The notes: generated from the letters alone by a model not told the origin. A stretch of DNA of 64,000 bases from Hsuehochloa calcarea (GCA_036346395.1 CM070594.1:33017385-33081384), one strand, 5' to 3'; counted from the first letter of the stretch, positions 36,220 through 48,310 are shown. Numbers and translations: made by a program.

Positions 36220-37591
36220 TGTGGATTTCATGGGGATATGCTCCAGATCTTAGGATGATGTGACAATTGGCAATGGCGTTTATGGTGTGTCGTTTCACGC
36301 GTTTTCGACAAAGTGGCAGGCTTACTGGACAGGGGCGGTCCGACCGGTCCCAAATCGGTCGGACCGGCCATGTAGGGCAGTCGGACCGGTGATGACCAAA
36401 AGTGTTCAAAACGAGCTGGGCCAAAAATAGGTGTTGTAGGCAAGTGAGGGGATCCCAATGCACTTGGTCTCATGATTTTTGGAGTCTCCAGTAAAAAGTT
36501 CTATTGGTTTAAAGTTTCCGAAGGTTTGAATTTGGGAGCTTGAATTTGGCTAAGTCCTATAGGCGGTCCGACCGCTCACGTGGAGCGGTCCGACCGGCCA
36601 TGGGGCGATCTCGACCGCTCACTGGAGCGGTCGGACCGTAATAATCTTGAACGTCCGCCAACCGTGGCGATGTTAATTTGTTAGGTCAAAGTCATTGGTT
36701 TCATGTCATATGTTTTGCATGATGCATGTTTTGACTAACATGGGTCAGGTTGTGAAGAACTTATTCCCGAATTCGTGTTTGCTTGTCTGTGGTTGTGCAG
36801 GTTGCTTGGTGGTCAACGACGGTCAACGGCGAGGAGGATCGGGACTAGACTCGGAGAGTTGAGGTCCAGAACGATTGACGATGCCGGGTGAGGTCAACGA
36901 CTCAAGCGTGACACAAGATGGACAATGGTGACCTATTGGCAAATCCATGACGCATGGTGAAGCGGTTTAGGTCAAAAGGTTAAAGACGGCGCTTTGCGAA
37001 GCGTGCGTGTATGACCCGTTTGTTAGTGGGCCTTAACGGGAGCCCAATTGAGTCAAACCCTAGGAGTTTTAGGCCTCCACTATAAATTGGAGGAGGTGGT
37101 GACTGCACCCCTCTCTCTTGCCTTTTTATGTTTTCAAAACCCTAATTGTTTTTAGGGGAGTTGAGGTGGAGGCTAGGGCTCTTGATGGTTTGTGGTGAAT
37201 TTCGTGATCTTTGATTGTCCACTGATCCATGATGGTGTGGATGTAATCCAGCTTCAATCACGAAATCAATCTATGCAAGATCGGTTCTGGAGTCGGCCGG
37301 TCAGACCGCCCATCATCACCGGTCAGACCGATTTTGGAGCGGTCCGACCTCCAGCACAACGCCGGTCGGACCGATTGACCGCCTGTGCTGTGAGTCTTGG
37401 TAATCTTAGTTGATTTTGTTATATTGCTTAGGGGTTTAATTGGATTCAATACTAGTCTTCCATTTGTCTTGGTATATTGATCTTCATAGCTTTCTAATAG
37501 CTCTTTGGAGTGAAATTGTATTGAGTTCATAATTTGTGAAAAAGTGAGCGTGCTCCTATTCACCCCCTCTAGTCGCCTTTACGGTCCAACA
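36220..37591 (+). repeat. 5' LTR of the plus copia element
   Basis: Starts TGTGGATTTCATGGGG and ends ACGGTCCAACA; 1372 bp. Compared with copy A and the minus element it lacks about 0.4 kb; the joint reads CTATGCAAG/ATCGGTTC at about 37279. GC-rich GGTCCGACCG-type clusters lie at about 36335-36400, 36560-36640 and 37290-37380. The TATA box at 37081-37088 reads TATAAATT. Confidence 0.95.
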
Positions 37592-38850
37592 AGTGGTATC
37601 GAGCCGGTTAGTTCACTCTTGATCTTAACAGGTCCTTTGAACTTTGGCGATGGATAAGTTTTCTACTAAACCGCATATCTTCGATGGGCACGACTATGCC
37701 TATTGGAAGAATCGTATGCGCGTCTTTCTTGAGAGCGAGGACAAGCTATTTGGGATGTTGTTAGAGACCCTTTGATTATTCTGAAATTGCTACACGCTTA
37801 CGCAACTCTTTTGGCTAACAACAATAAGGCTAAGAATCTTTTATATGGTGCACTTGGTAGACAAGAATATGATAGAATTTGCAATCTTTCAATCACAAGA
37901 TGAAATTTGGAACACTCTCGAAACATATCATGAGGGTTCGTCCCAAATCAAAAAGGTGCGCCAAAGCATTTACAAGCGTGAATACAATAAATTCGAGATG
38001 CGTCCGAGAGAGCATCGATGACATTTTCGATTGCTTTAATAAAGTAATTAATCAAATGAAAGTCGTTGATATTGAATATTCTCAATCTGAAAATGCTACC
38101 CATCTCTTGGCCGCAATCAACACCAAGGAGTGGGAGATGAAAGCTCGCTATAGAAGAAAATGTTGATCTTTCAAGTCTTACTTTAGAATTGCTTTATAGT
38201 AAACTCAAGACTCATGAAATTAAAAGAGTTGATCATCCCAAGAAAGATAATTTAGCTTTGGTAGCAGATCCTCTCAAAAGGCTTTTGATGACTCTTTTGA
38301 ATCTTCTTCGGATTTTCATTTGTTTGTTTATCTGCTATTCATGAAGAGGAGCTTGAAAGTATTCTCAAGCAGAGTTAGCTCTTCTAGCTAAGAAATTCAC
38401 ACGGGCCTACAATAATGTGAGAAACAAAAGAGAGGTGGTCCGGTGACATGCTATGAATGTGGTGAGCTCAATCATATCCGCAAATTGCCCCAAGTCGAAA
38501 GGTAAGAGCAATCATAAGGAAGGAAAGCCACTTGGAAGAAGCCTCTTTTCAACAAATCAAGGTATGAGGCTAATAAGCTTGTGAAGGTGCTCACCGGTCC
38601 TTGCCGCTTTGAGGATCAATCCTTGAGCGATGTGGATACCGGGAGTGAGGAGGACAAGGAGGAGGAGATCCTCAAGGCAAAAAGAAAGGGAAGGCCAAAG
38701 ACTTCACGGCATGTGCTTCATGGTCGACACGGATGACATTGATGATAATGAGGTATCTTTTTCTTATGATGAGCTTTCTGCTAAATATGATTCTATAGTT
38801 GAGCAATTGCTTAGTCAAGATGAAGCGCTAGAATTTGTTATGACAAAAAA
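37592..38850 (+). pseudogene. Copia gag (plus element), frameshifted
   Basis: The primer site GTGGTATCGAGCC lies at 37593, two bases short of the canonical form. Gag starts at about 37651 (MDKFSTKPHIFDGHDYAYWK). The capsid region follows in changing frames: ESIDDIFDCFNKVINQMKVV at 38010-38080 and INTKEWEMKA at about 38115. The CCHC knuckle is at about 38445 (CYECGELNHIRKLPQ, damaged), then an acidic stretch. Compared with the nearly intact gag of the minus element (48310-47102), single- and two-base losses recur, many at CAG or CTG triplets. No intact gag protein can be made. Confidence 0.85.
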
Positions 38851-39460
38851 TAAGAAATTAGAGTCAAAGATTAGCAAACTGAAAGTAGAGCTTAAAACTG
38901 CTAAGACTCTTGAACCTGATGAATGTTTATCTTGTCATGCTATGCATTCAGAAATTACCAAGTTACAATCTGCTCATAACATTTTTGTACAACAACTTGA
39001 GAATGCTAGATCTGAACTAAATGAAATTAAAAGTGCTCCTTGTGAAAAATGTTTAGAATCTAGTAAATTGATTGCTTTTGATGTATTTGATCCTAGCCCT
39101 TGCACTTCATGTTTAGAAAAAGAACGTGAAATCAAAGATATCTTAGAAGCTGCTAGAGTCAAATATGCTAAGCTTAAGGACAATATTGAAAATACTACTT
39201 GTGCTTCTTGTTCCACTCTTAAGCTTGAAATTGCTTTGTATAAGGAGAAATCTATGAATAAAACTTGTAATGCTTGTGTTAACTTGAGAAAAGAAAATGC
39301 TTACCTTCATGATACATTAGAGAAATTTTCTAAAGGTAAGAAACAATTAAACATGATTCTAGACAAGTCTAAAACTCCTTATAAGAAGCAAGGTTTAGGA
39401 TTCAATTCTTTTCAAGACAATTCAAACCCAAAAGTCATTCAAGTCTTGGAAAAGGTTTAA
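38716..39460 (+). pseudogene. Copia gag C-terminal coiled coil with CxxC repeats
   Basis: One open frame from about 38716 to 39460. It begins FMVDTDDIDDNEVSFSYDEL, then forms a long predicted coiled coil (KKLESKISKLKVELKTAKTL, REIKDILEAARVKYAKLKDN). Embedded are five CxxC motifs (CLSC, CEKC, CTSC, CASC, CNAC) near 38924, 39041, 39101, 39200 and 39266, spaced 20-39 residues apart. The same block, with the same motifs, is on the minus strand at 46902-46510. This lies between the first zinc knuckle and the distal CCHC. It is coding sequence of the element, cut from its neighbours by frameshifts. Confidence 0.8.
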
Positions 39461-40640
39461 TTGAATTCAAAACCCAACTCGCAAAAACATCTTTTAAATC
39501 TGCGAGCTTTGCCCAACCTTGTATTAACTCAAATGGTGCTTCTTCTAGTGGTACCAAGTACCATTGCACTTATTGCAAAAAGGTGGACATTTGATTGAAT
39601 ATTGTTGGCGAGGTTGAAAAATGATAGGAAAATTTTTGATAGAATTTCATTCATGCAACCTAGAGCTTCTATGAGACATGGTAACACCGAAAAGAATAAA
39701 CACGGATTAGGATTTTCTCTCATGCAAATCATTATGTTTCTAAATATCCTAATTCTAATGTTTATCGATTGGCGGTCCGATCATTGGTCACCGGTCGACC
39801 GCTTTGGTCGCCGGTTTTACCGCTGATTTAACGCCGGTCCGATCGCCCATGGACAGATTCAAGTCTCATTTTAATTTAAACATTGCTCATAACCGAATGT
39901 TAAATGAAATCAAGGATAGTACTTCGGTTTGTATACTCCTTGCGGACGTGTGTCTCAAGATCTTTGGATTCCTAAATCTTGTTTATCTAATCCCAGATTG
40001 AGACACATCGTTCTTTTGCTCCTTGATTTTCGAGGATTACCGCGGAAAGGGAAGAACACGTGGTTCGTTGACTCGAATGTTCACGCCACATGACCGGAAC
40101 TCAAAATGGTTCACCTCTTTCACGCGAGCAACGGTGATGACTTCATCACTTTTGGAGATGATACACAAGGGCGAATTGAAGGAACAGGATCAATTAGGGT
40201 AAACAACAAATTCATTCTAAAGGATGTCGCTCTTGTGGACAAGCTTAGGTATAATCTCCTTTCGCTTCTCACTTCTTGATGATGGCTATGAGACTTTTTT
40301 AAGAAAAATGCTTGTCGTGTGCTTGATTCTCTTGGTGAGCTTGTGTTTGGAATCTCTAGAGTTGGTAGAATCTTTGGAGCTGATTTTTCGAATCTCTTCT
40401 TTGGATCTCTTAAATGTTTGCTTACATCTTCTTGATTTCGGCTTTGGCATCGACGTTTGGGGCACATTGGTTTTGATCATTTGACGCGAGTTAGCAACCT
40501 TGATCTCATGAGAGGTTTGCCTAAGCTCAAAGTATCAAAGATGTCAGATGTGCGCCTTGTAGGCATGGCAAACAAGTGGCCGCCTCACACCCTTCTCGTG
40601 ACTATGGTTATGACCGACGGACGGGACGGTTGCTTCATAT
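39461..40640 (+). pseudogene. Copia distal CCHC and protease region, frameshifted
   Basis: The distal zinc knuckle (YHCTYCKK at 39560, then a frameshift; the minus copy reads CKKGGHLIEFCW) is followed by RASMRHGNTEKNKHGLGFSL at about 39660. A copy of the GGTCGACCG-type GC cluster at 39770-39850 sits inside this coding part. The protease motif WFVDS appears at about 40060, and the linker to integrase (FGDDTQGRIEGTGSI at 40155) and GAG-pre-integrase (LWHRRLGHIGFDHL-type, about 40445) follow. Several frame changes; not functional. Confidence 0.7.
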
Positions 40641-41312
40641 GGATCTTGTTGGTCTGCTAGAGTCCGGTCGATCGGTGGAAAATGGTATATTCTTGTCATA
40701 GTTGATGATCTTTCTAGATATACTTGGGTGTTCTTTCTTACTTCAAAAGATGAAGCTTTTGGTTATTTTCATGATCTTGTTCTTCGTTTGGCTTCTGAGC
40801 TTCCTGGTGCTTTGAGAGCGATTCGTAGTGATAATGGCACGGAGTTCAAAAATGCTTCTTTTGCTTCTTTTTGTGCTGAGCGTGGTATTGAGCATCAGTT
40901 CTCCTCTCCACACGTTCCTCAACAAAATGGCGTGGTGGAAAGGAAGAATAGGACCTTGGTCGAAATGGCTAGGACGATGCTAGATGATTATAGCACACCG
41001 AGGAGATTTTGGGCCGAAGCTATTGCTACTGCTTGCCATATTGCCAATCGTGTCTTTTTGAGACCTTCTTTAGGCAAGACTCCCTATGAGCTTCGTTTTG
41101 GTAGAAAACCCTCTGTTTCGCATTTTCGAGTTTTTGGATCAAAATGTTTTATCCTTAAGACAGGCAACTTAGATAAATTTGAATCAAGAACTTTTGATGG
41201 GGTATTTCTGGGTTATCCTGCTCATTCGAGGGGTTTTCGAGTTTTTAACATCGAGACTAACATTATTCAGAGACTTGTAATGTCACTTTTGATGAGACTA
41301 GCCCCGAGCTAG
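40641..41312 (+). pseudogene. Copia integrase core
   Basis: The open frame 40728-41312 holds the core in order: a preceding D-containing VDDLSRYTWVFFL block (40700-40740, first catalytic Asp), RSDNGTEFKN (second Asp, about 40827), HVPQQNGVVERKNRTLVEM (catalytic Glu, about 40910), then FWAEAIATACHIANR, LGKTPYELRFGRKPSVSHFR and DGVFLGYPAHSRGFRVF. This is the best preserved domain of the element. A frameshift near 41275 and a stop after PSS end it. Confidence 0.9.
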
Positions 41313-42543
41313 ATCAATTGCTCTGATGATTTACAGTGTGAGAGTATTTTTGTGGAGGAAGATGAGGACGAAACTAATGTCATTCCTTCATCTGCTGCTG
41401 CCGAGGCGCCCATATTGATACAAGAACCTGCTACGTCTACTTCACCTTCAGTTGAGGCTCCTGCTGCATCATCATCATCAGCAGTACCTGCGGAGGTCGA
41501 AGAAACGACATCTCACCCGGCGCCCACTTCGCATTCAGAGACAAAGATCCTCGGAATGATAATAGGTAATCTACATGAGCGAATCACTCGCTCCATGTAT
41601 AATGATCCAAATCTCTACTCTCATTCGGCTTTTGTTACTTCTTTTGAACCCCGCGATATATCACATGCTTTATCTGATTCTAGCTGGGTAAATGCCATGC
41701 ATGAGGAGTTAGAGAATTTTGAAAGAAACAAAGTTTGGAACCTAGTAGAACCTCCTAGTGGTCATAATGTTATAGGAACCCGTTGGGTGTTTAAGAATAA
41801 ACAAGGTGAGGATGGTTCGTGGTTAGAAATAAGGCCGATTGGTAGCTCGTGGTTTTGACCAAGTTGAGGGGTTAGATTTTGATGAGACATTTGCTCTGTT
41901 GCTAGACTAGAAGCCATTCGCATTCTCGCTTGCATTTCTTTGCATCAAAAGGTTTTAAATTATATCGATGGATGTTAAAAGTGCCTTTTTAAATGGTTTC
42001 ATAGATGAGGATGTGTATGTTAAGCAACCCCCTGGTTTTGAGGATCCTATATATCCAAATCGTGTTTTCAAGCTATCTAAAGCATTGTATGGTCTTAAAC
42101 AAGCCCCTAGAGCCTGGTACGATAGACTTAAGACCTTCTTGCTTAAAAATAATTTTGAGATGGGTAAAGTGGATAAAACTCTATTTATTCTTAGACGTGA
42201 CAATGACTTCTTGCTTGCTCAAATCTACGTAGATGATATTATATTTGGTGGTTCCTCTAATGCTCTTGTTTTCAGCTTTTCTGACACTATGTCCAGGGAA
42301 TTTGAGATGAGTATGATGGGAGAGCTTAATTACTTTTTGGGACTTCAAATCAAGCAATGCAAGGAAGAAACTTTCATCCATCAGACGAAGTACACTAAAG
42401 ATCTACTCAAACGCTTCAACATGGGTGACTGCAAGCCAATTTCCACTCCCATGGCAACTTCGACTGTTTTGGATCCAGATGAGGAAGGAGAAGTCGTGGA
42501 TGAACGCGAGTACCGCAGCATGATCGGCTCCTCTCAGATTTGA
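41313..42543 (+). pseudogene. Copia reverse transcriptase
   Basis: The frame 41352-41858 carries the Ser/Pro-rich linker and the RT start (ALSDSSWVNAMHEELENFER, NKVWNLVEPP, GTRWVFKNK). After a frameshift near 41830-41960, 41968-42543 holds MDVKSAFLNGFIDEDVYVKQ, ALYGLKQAPRAWYDRL, IYVDDIIFGG with the YVDD catalytic pair, and YFLGLQIKQ. The catalytic residues are intact, but the two halves are out of frame: FAPVA reads with one base missing at about 41893. Confidence 0.9.
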
Positions 42544-43170
42544 CGGCCTCGAGACCGGACATTCACTTCACGGTATGTCTTTGTGCAAGATTTCAGCGTC
42601 TCGAGAACTTCCCATCGCCAAGCCGTTAAGCGCATATTCGTGTATTTACACTCTACCCTCTTATATGGCATTTGGTATTCCCGCTCTTGACTTTGTCCAT
42701 TAGAGGCTTTTGATTCGATTTTGCGGGTCGTCGGTTAGATAGGAAGAGTACCTCGTGCACTGTCACTTCCTAGGCACTTCTCTTGTATCTTGGTCTTCTA
42801 GGAAGCGGTCTTACATTGCACAATCCATTCTTTGAAGCGGAGTATGTAGTCTTTGCTAGTTGTTGAGCTGATTTTGTGGATGACGCCCACTTTGAAAGAT
42901 TATGGGTTAAACTTTGCTAGTGTTCCTCTTTTCTGTGATAACACTTCTGCTATTAATATTGCTAAAAACCCAGTGCAACATTCTAGGACTAAACACATAG
43001 ATATTCGTTTTCACTTTCTTAAAGATCATGTTGAAAAAGGAGATATTGTGATGCACTTCGTAGAGTCCGAAGCTCAATTGGCAGATATACTTACCAAGCC
43101 TTTAGATCAAACCAGGTTTTCCTCCTTAAGAAGCGAGTTAGGGGTAATTTATCCTTATGGGTTGGTTTGA
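42544..43170 (+). pseudogene. Copia RNase H region
   Basis: The first part (SREHWQAVKRI-type, about 42600-42660) is scrambled by frameshifts. 42853-43170 is open: LFCDNTSAINIAKNPVQHSR, TKHIDIRFHFLKDHVEKGDI, and QLADILTKPLDQTRFSSLRS, the standard copia RNase H C-terminus, ending in a stop at 43168. Confidence 0.85.
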
Positions 43171-45098
43171 GGGGGAGTTTGATCTTTTCTAATCTTTCCT
43201 TATTCTTTTGATCTTTTATTGTTCTTTTTCTGAACTTAGTGATCTTTTTGAGCTTTTTAGGTTTTTAGGCTTTTTAATTGCATCTCATTGTGTCATATTG
43301 CATTCATATGAAAATACAACAAATGGTATGAAAAATCCAAAAAGATGCATTGTAATATAAGATTTACTGCTTATTTTTTAAAATTGATGAAGCTTTGCCT
43401 ATTACCCTTTGGAACTTTTGTATTTCAATTCTTGCTCAATGTCATATCTAGTTCTTTGACTTGCTAGAATTATCATGCTTTTACATGTGTAGCTAAGTCT
43501 TTGCTATATGAGCTAGAACCTTTTAAACAACTCAAACTAAGAAATTGCAATTTGTGGATGTTTTAGCGAGTTGCGCAATTAGTGCTCCTCTTGTGACATT
43601 GGCCCTGTCAGAATTGCTTTGTTAGCTCTTTCATCTAAAATTGACCATTACTTGAGCTTTTGTGTTCTTGAGATTCTAAAAATGCTCTTGTGAAAAATGA
43701 AAATCAAGATTGTCTTATGCCTAAATTGTGCCAAACTATTCTTACGAGACTGCTTGTCAAAGACATGAACTTGGAGATAGTTTGATGAACCAGACGATCT
43801 CATGGGGACTGCTTGTCAAAAAAAATGACATGAACCTCAAGATTTGTCGCCCTGATAGAAGCTTAGAAAGAGGTTGTGGATGGCTCCTAGTCCAGGATCT
43901 TCTTTACTAAGATATATCGTTAATCAACTTGTGGTAGAAGCTTAGGAAGAGTTTGTGGATGGCTCCTAGTCCGGGATCTTCTTTCTCGAGATATACCTTT
44001 AATCAACTTCTGGTCGAAGCTTAGGATGAGTTTGTGGATGGCTCCTAGTCTAGGATCTTGTCACTAAGTTAGATCATTAGTCAACTTCAATATTCAATGC
44101 AAATGAGAAAAATGTTGACAAATGGGCGTTTACGAAAGATTGAGCAAAATGATTCAATACGGGACTTGATTGACTCTTAATGTGGTCTTTGTTAGATTTT
44201 TGATCTCACTTTGACATTTTGACATGGCCAATTTCACTTTAGGATCCCTGTTGATGAACTTGCTGAATTTGAAGCGTTGCTTAAATTGATCAAATCTACT
44301 GCTTTACTTTTGAGCCTTTGTGCTTAGCTTTGATATATATGTCTTACCATGATCTTGCTAGCGCTGTCAGGCTTGATATGCTGTTTGTGCAATATTAGAG
44401 ATACTAGATTGTTCTCTTGGGTAATCTCCAAAGCTTCTTGTCATCAAAAATTGAAAAATACAAAAACATTGAAGCCACTCCATTGCACTTCATGCATACT
44501 CCTCTTTATGCTTCTTTTATTTCTGTTTTTTCCTTTATTCTATATTTGTTATCCCTGGATGAGAGGAAGGCGTGATTCCTTGATGAATCCATTGTCAAAG
44601 GGGGAGAAGATGTGTTAATTAAATAAGAAGATATTTCTTTGGGAGAAGATGTGTAATATTTCTTTGCTACTCTTATTTGGAGAAGATGTGTTAATGAGAA
44701 TATTGGGGGAGAAGCTTATACAAAGGGGAAAATTTGAAATTTGATGATCGTAGTGAGGGGGAGTTCTTGAGTTGTATTCTTATTGTCTTATTGAATATTA
44801 TGAACTTGAATTGCATTCTTTTATCCTCACAATGATCATAGGTCAATTGAACAATTGTTCTTTCATATGGACCTTATGTGAGAATTTTGACCCTTTTCTG
44901 GAAATCAAAGTTTTTATGCTTACTTTTGCCTTGTCTCACATGCCTATACTATTCTGATGCCAGCTTGGTCATTTTCATTGCTTTTTCTTGCTTATGGACC
45001 AAGTTGTGCCTTTGTGTAAAACCGCGAGTAAACTCGTTTTCAAACCTCTTACTTACATTTTTTCGGATAATTGCCAATGTGTTCATCAAGGGGGAGAT
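43171..45098 (+). other. Copia 3' noncoding region (plus element)
   Basis: About 1.9 kb between RNase H and the 3' LTR, matching 33274-35253 in reverse. It contains a tandem repeat of about 85 bp with three copies of GATGGCTCCTAGTC (43878, 43960, 44037) and ends in the polypurine tract AAGGGGGAGAT (45088-45098). Frames here (44349-44618, 44772-45132) are not supported as genes. Confidence 0.6.
43870..44065 (+). repeat. ~85-bp tandem repeat in copia 3' region
   Basis: Three copies of a unit with TTTGTGGATGGCTCCTAGTC, AGGATCTT and AATCAACTT, followed by GAAGCTTAGGA. The minus element has the matching repeat with fewer copies near 34360-34500. Confidence 0.75.
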
Positions 45099-46501
45099 TG
45101 TGGATTTCATGGGGATATGCTCTAGATCTTAGGATGATGTGACAATTGGCAATGGCGTTTACGGTTTGTCGTTTCACGCGTTTTCGACAAAGTGGCGAGC
45201 TTTATCGATGTGGGCGGTCCGCCGGTCCCAAATCGGTCGGACCGGCCATGTAGAAGCGATCGGACCGCGATGACCAAAAGTGTTCAAAACGAGCTGGGCC
45301 AAAAATAGGTGTTGTAGGCAAGTGAGGGGATCCCAATGCACTTGGTCTCATGATTTTTGGAGTCTCCAGTAAAAAGTTCTATTGGTTTAAAGTTTCCAGA
45401 AGGTTTCGGAATTTGGGAGGTTGAATTTCGGCTAAGTCCTAGGCGGTCCGACGGCTCATTGTGGAGCGGTCCGACCGCCATGGCGGTCCGACCGCTCACC
45501 CGAGCGGTCAGACCGGTAATAACTTGAACGTCCGCCAACTTCGTGGCGATGTTAATTTGTTAGGTCAAAGTCATTGGTTTCATGTCATATGTTTTGCATG
45601 ATGCATGTTTTGACTAACATGGGTCAAGTTGTGAAGAACTTGTTCCCGAATTCGTGTTTGCTTGTCTGTGGTTGTGCAGGTTGCTTGGTGGTCAACGACG
45701 GTCAACGGCGAGGAGGATCGGGACTAGACTCGGAGAGTTGAGGTCCAGAACGATTGACGATGCCGGGTGAGGTCAACGACTCAAGCGTGACACAAGATGG
45801 ACAATGGTGACCTATTGGCAAATCCATGACGCATGGTGAAGCGGTTTAGTTCAAAAGGTTAAAGACGGTGCTTTGCGAAGCGTGCGTGTGTGACCCGTTT
45901 GTTAGTGGGCCTTAACGGGAGCCCAATTGAGTCAAACCCTAGGAGTTTTAGGCCTCCACTATAAATAGGAGGAGGTGGTGACTGCACCCCTCTCTCTTGC
46001 CTTTTTATGTTTTCAAAACCCTAATTGTTTTTAGGGGAGTTGAGGTGGAGGCTAGGGCTCTTGATGGTTTGTGGTGAATTTCGTGATCTTTGATTGTCCA
46101 CTGATCCATGATGGTGTGGATGTAATCCAGCTTCAATCACGAAATCAATCTATGCAAGATCGGTTCGAGTCGGCCGGTCGGATCGCCATCATCACCGGTC
46201 GACCGATTTTGAGCGTCCGACCTCCAAAGACAACGCCGGTCGGATCGCCGGCAATCGGTCCGACCGGTTGAGTACAACGGTCGATCACTTTGTCTTTGTG
46301 AGTCTTGGTAATCTTAGTTGATTTTGTTATATTGCTTAGGGTTTAATTGGATTCAATACTAGTCTTCCATCAGATCGGTATATTGATCTTCATAGCTTTC
46401 TAATAGCTACTGGAGTGAAATTGTATTGAGTTCATAATTTGTGAAAAAGTGAGCGTGCTCCTATTCACCCCCCCCCCTCTAGTCGCCTTTACGGTCCAAC
46501 A
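45099..46501 (+). repeat. 3' LTR of the plus copia element
   Basis: TGTGGATTTCATGGGG to GGTCCAACA, 1403 bp, with a TATA box at 45960-45967 (TATAAATA). It shares the same ~0.4-kb internal deletion as the 5' LTR (joint CTATGCAAG/ATCGGTTC near 46158). It differs from the 5' LTR largely by small indels, including a longer C-run at 46468-46477. Confidence 0.95.
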
Positions 46502-46506
46502 AATTC

Positions 46507-48310
46507 AATTAAACCTTTCTCCAAGACTTGAATGACTTTTGGATTTGAATTGTCTTGAAAAGAATTGAATCCTAAACCTTGCTTCTTATAAGGAGTTTTA
46601 GACTTGTCAAGAATCATGTTTAATTATTTCTTACCTTTAGAAAATTTCTCTAATGTATCATGAAGGTAAGCATTTTCTTTTCTCAAGTTAACACAAGCAT
46701 CACAAGTTTTATCCATAGATTTCTCCTTATACAAAGCAATTTCAAGCTTAAGAGCGGAACAAGAAGCACAAGTAGTATTTTCAATATTGTCCTTAAGCTT
46801 AGCATATTTGACTCTAGCAGCTTCTAAGATATCTTTGATTTCACGTTCTTTTTCTAAACATGAAGTGCAAGGGCTAGAATCAATCACATCAGAAGCAATC
46901 AACTTGCTAGACTCTAAGCATTTTTCACAAGGAGCAGATTTAATTTCAATTAGCTCGGTTCTAGCATTTTCAAGTTGTTGTAAAGCAATATTGTGAGCAG
47001 ATTGCGTTTAGCCAATTCGAGTGCATATCATGACAAGATAAACATTCATCGAGTTCAAGAGTCTTAACATTTGCAAGTTCTAGTTTCAGTTTACCAATTT
47101 TTTACTCTAGTTTCTTATTTTTAGTCATGACAAATTCTAGCGCTTCATCTTGACTAAGCAGTTGCTCATATATGGAATCACATCTAGCAGAAAGCTCATC
47201 ATAAGAGAGGGATACCTCATTATCATCAATGTCGTCAGTGTCAGCCATGAAGCACATGCCGGTGAAGTCCTTGGCCTTCCCTTTCTTGTCCTCTTCGCTC
47301 CCGGAGTCCACATCGCTAACGGATTGCTCTCCAAAAGCGGCAAGGACCCGGTGAGCGGCCTTTATGAGCTTGACAGCATCATACTCAGAGTTGTTCTCAT
47401 GAGGCTTCTTCCAGGCTGTCTTCTCCTCCCTGTGCTTACCCTTACCTTTTAGCTTGGGGCAATTGGCCCGTATGTGGTAAAGCTCTCCACACTCATAGCA
47501 AGTAACAGGACCACCTCTCTTTTTATTTCTCACATTGTTGTAAGCCCGTGTGAATTTTTTAGCTAAAAGGGCTAACTCAACCTCAGGGATATTCTCAAGC
47601 TCCTCTTCATGAATAGCAGATAAACAAGCAAATGAAAATCCAGAAGAAGATTCAAAAGAATCATCAGAAGCCTTTTTGAGAGGATCTGCTACCAAAGCTA
47701 AATTGTCTTTCTTGGGATGATCAACTCTTTTAATTTCATGAGTCTTGAGTTTACTATAAAGCAATTCTAAAATAAGACTTGAAAGATCAACATTTTCCTC
47801 TATAGCAGTAGCCTTCATCTCCCACTCCTTGGTGTTGATTGCAGCCAAGAGATGGGTGGCATTTTCAGATTGAGAATATTCAATATCAACAGCTTTCATT
47901 TGATTAATCACTTTATTAAAGAGACTGAAAATATCATCGATGCTCTCTCCAAGACGCATCTCAAATTTGTTATAGTCACGCTTATAGATTGTTTGACGCA
48001 CTTTCTTAATTTGGGACGAACCCTCATGATAGGTTTCGAGGGTGTTCCAAATCTCGTGCGCAGTCACAAAATTACAAATCCTATCATATTCTTGTCTACC
48101 AAGCGCACCATATAAAAGGTTCTTGGCCTTGTTGTTGTTAGCCAAAAAAATTGCAGAAGCAGGAGTTGCAACCTCAGGAATAATGAGCGGGGATCGAACA
48201 ACGTCCCATATAGCTTGTCCCTCGCTCTCAAGGAATACTCGCATACGATTCTTCCAATAGGCATAGTCGTGCCCATTAAAGATATGCGGTTTTGTAGAAA
48301 ACCTATCCAT
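46507..48310 (-). pseudogene. Copia gag (minus element), nearly intact
   Basis: From ATG at 48310 the frame runs about 400 codons to a TAA at about 47102 (MDRFSTKPHIFNGHDYAYWK). It has a UBN2-type capsid (ESIDDIFSLFNKVINQMKAV, YSQSENATHLLAAINTKEWE), a good CCHC knuckle (CYECGELYHIRANCP, about 47505-47460) and an acidic stretch (DVDSGSEEDKKGKAKDF). The stop replaces the Ser codon after KKLE. Beyond it the coiled-coil/CxxC block continues in other frames (46902-46624) until the plus element begins at 46501. This is the best gag copy in the window and served as reference for the frameshifts in the others. Confidence 0.88.

Larger units (their letters stand above)
36220..46501 (+). mobile_element. 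Ty1/copia element, plus strand, nested in its own family
   Basis: LTRs at 36220-37591 and 45099-46501, target duplication AATTC at 36215-36219 and 46502-46506, purine tract AAGGGGGAGAT just before the 3' LTR; total 10.3 kb. Order is gag, CCHC, protease, integrase, RT, RNase H, as in copia. It lies in the opposite direction inside the gag-pol region of the minus copia element of the same family. Nearly every domain is recognisable but many frameshifts break the reading frame. Confidence 0.96.

Noticed and set aside
44349..45132. Genes in the copia 3' noncoding region
   Set aside because: Short hydrophobic frames in AT-rich sequence, not preserved between the two copies.
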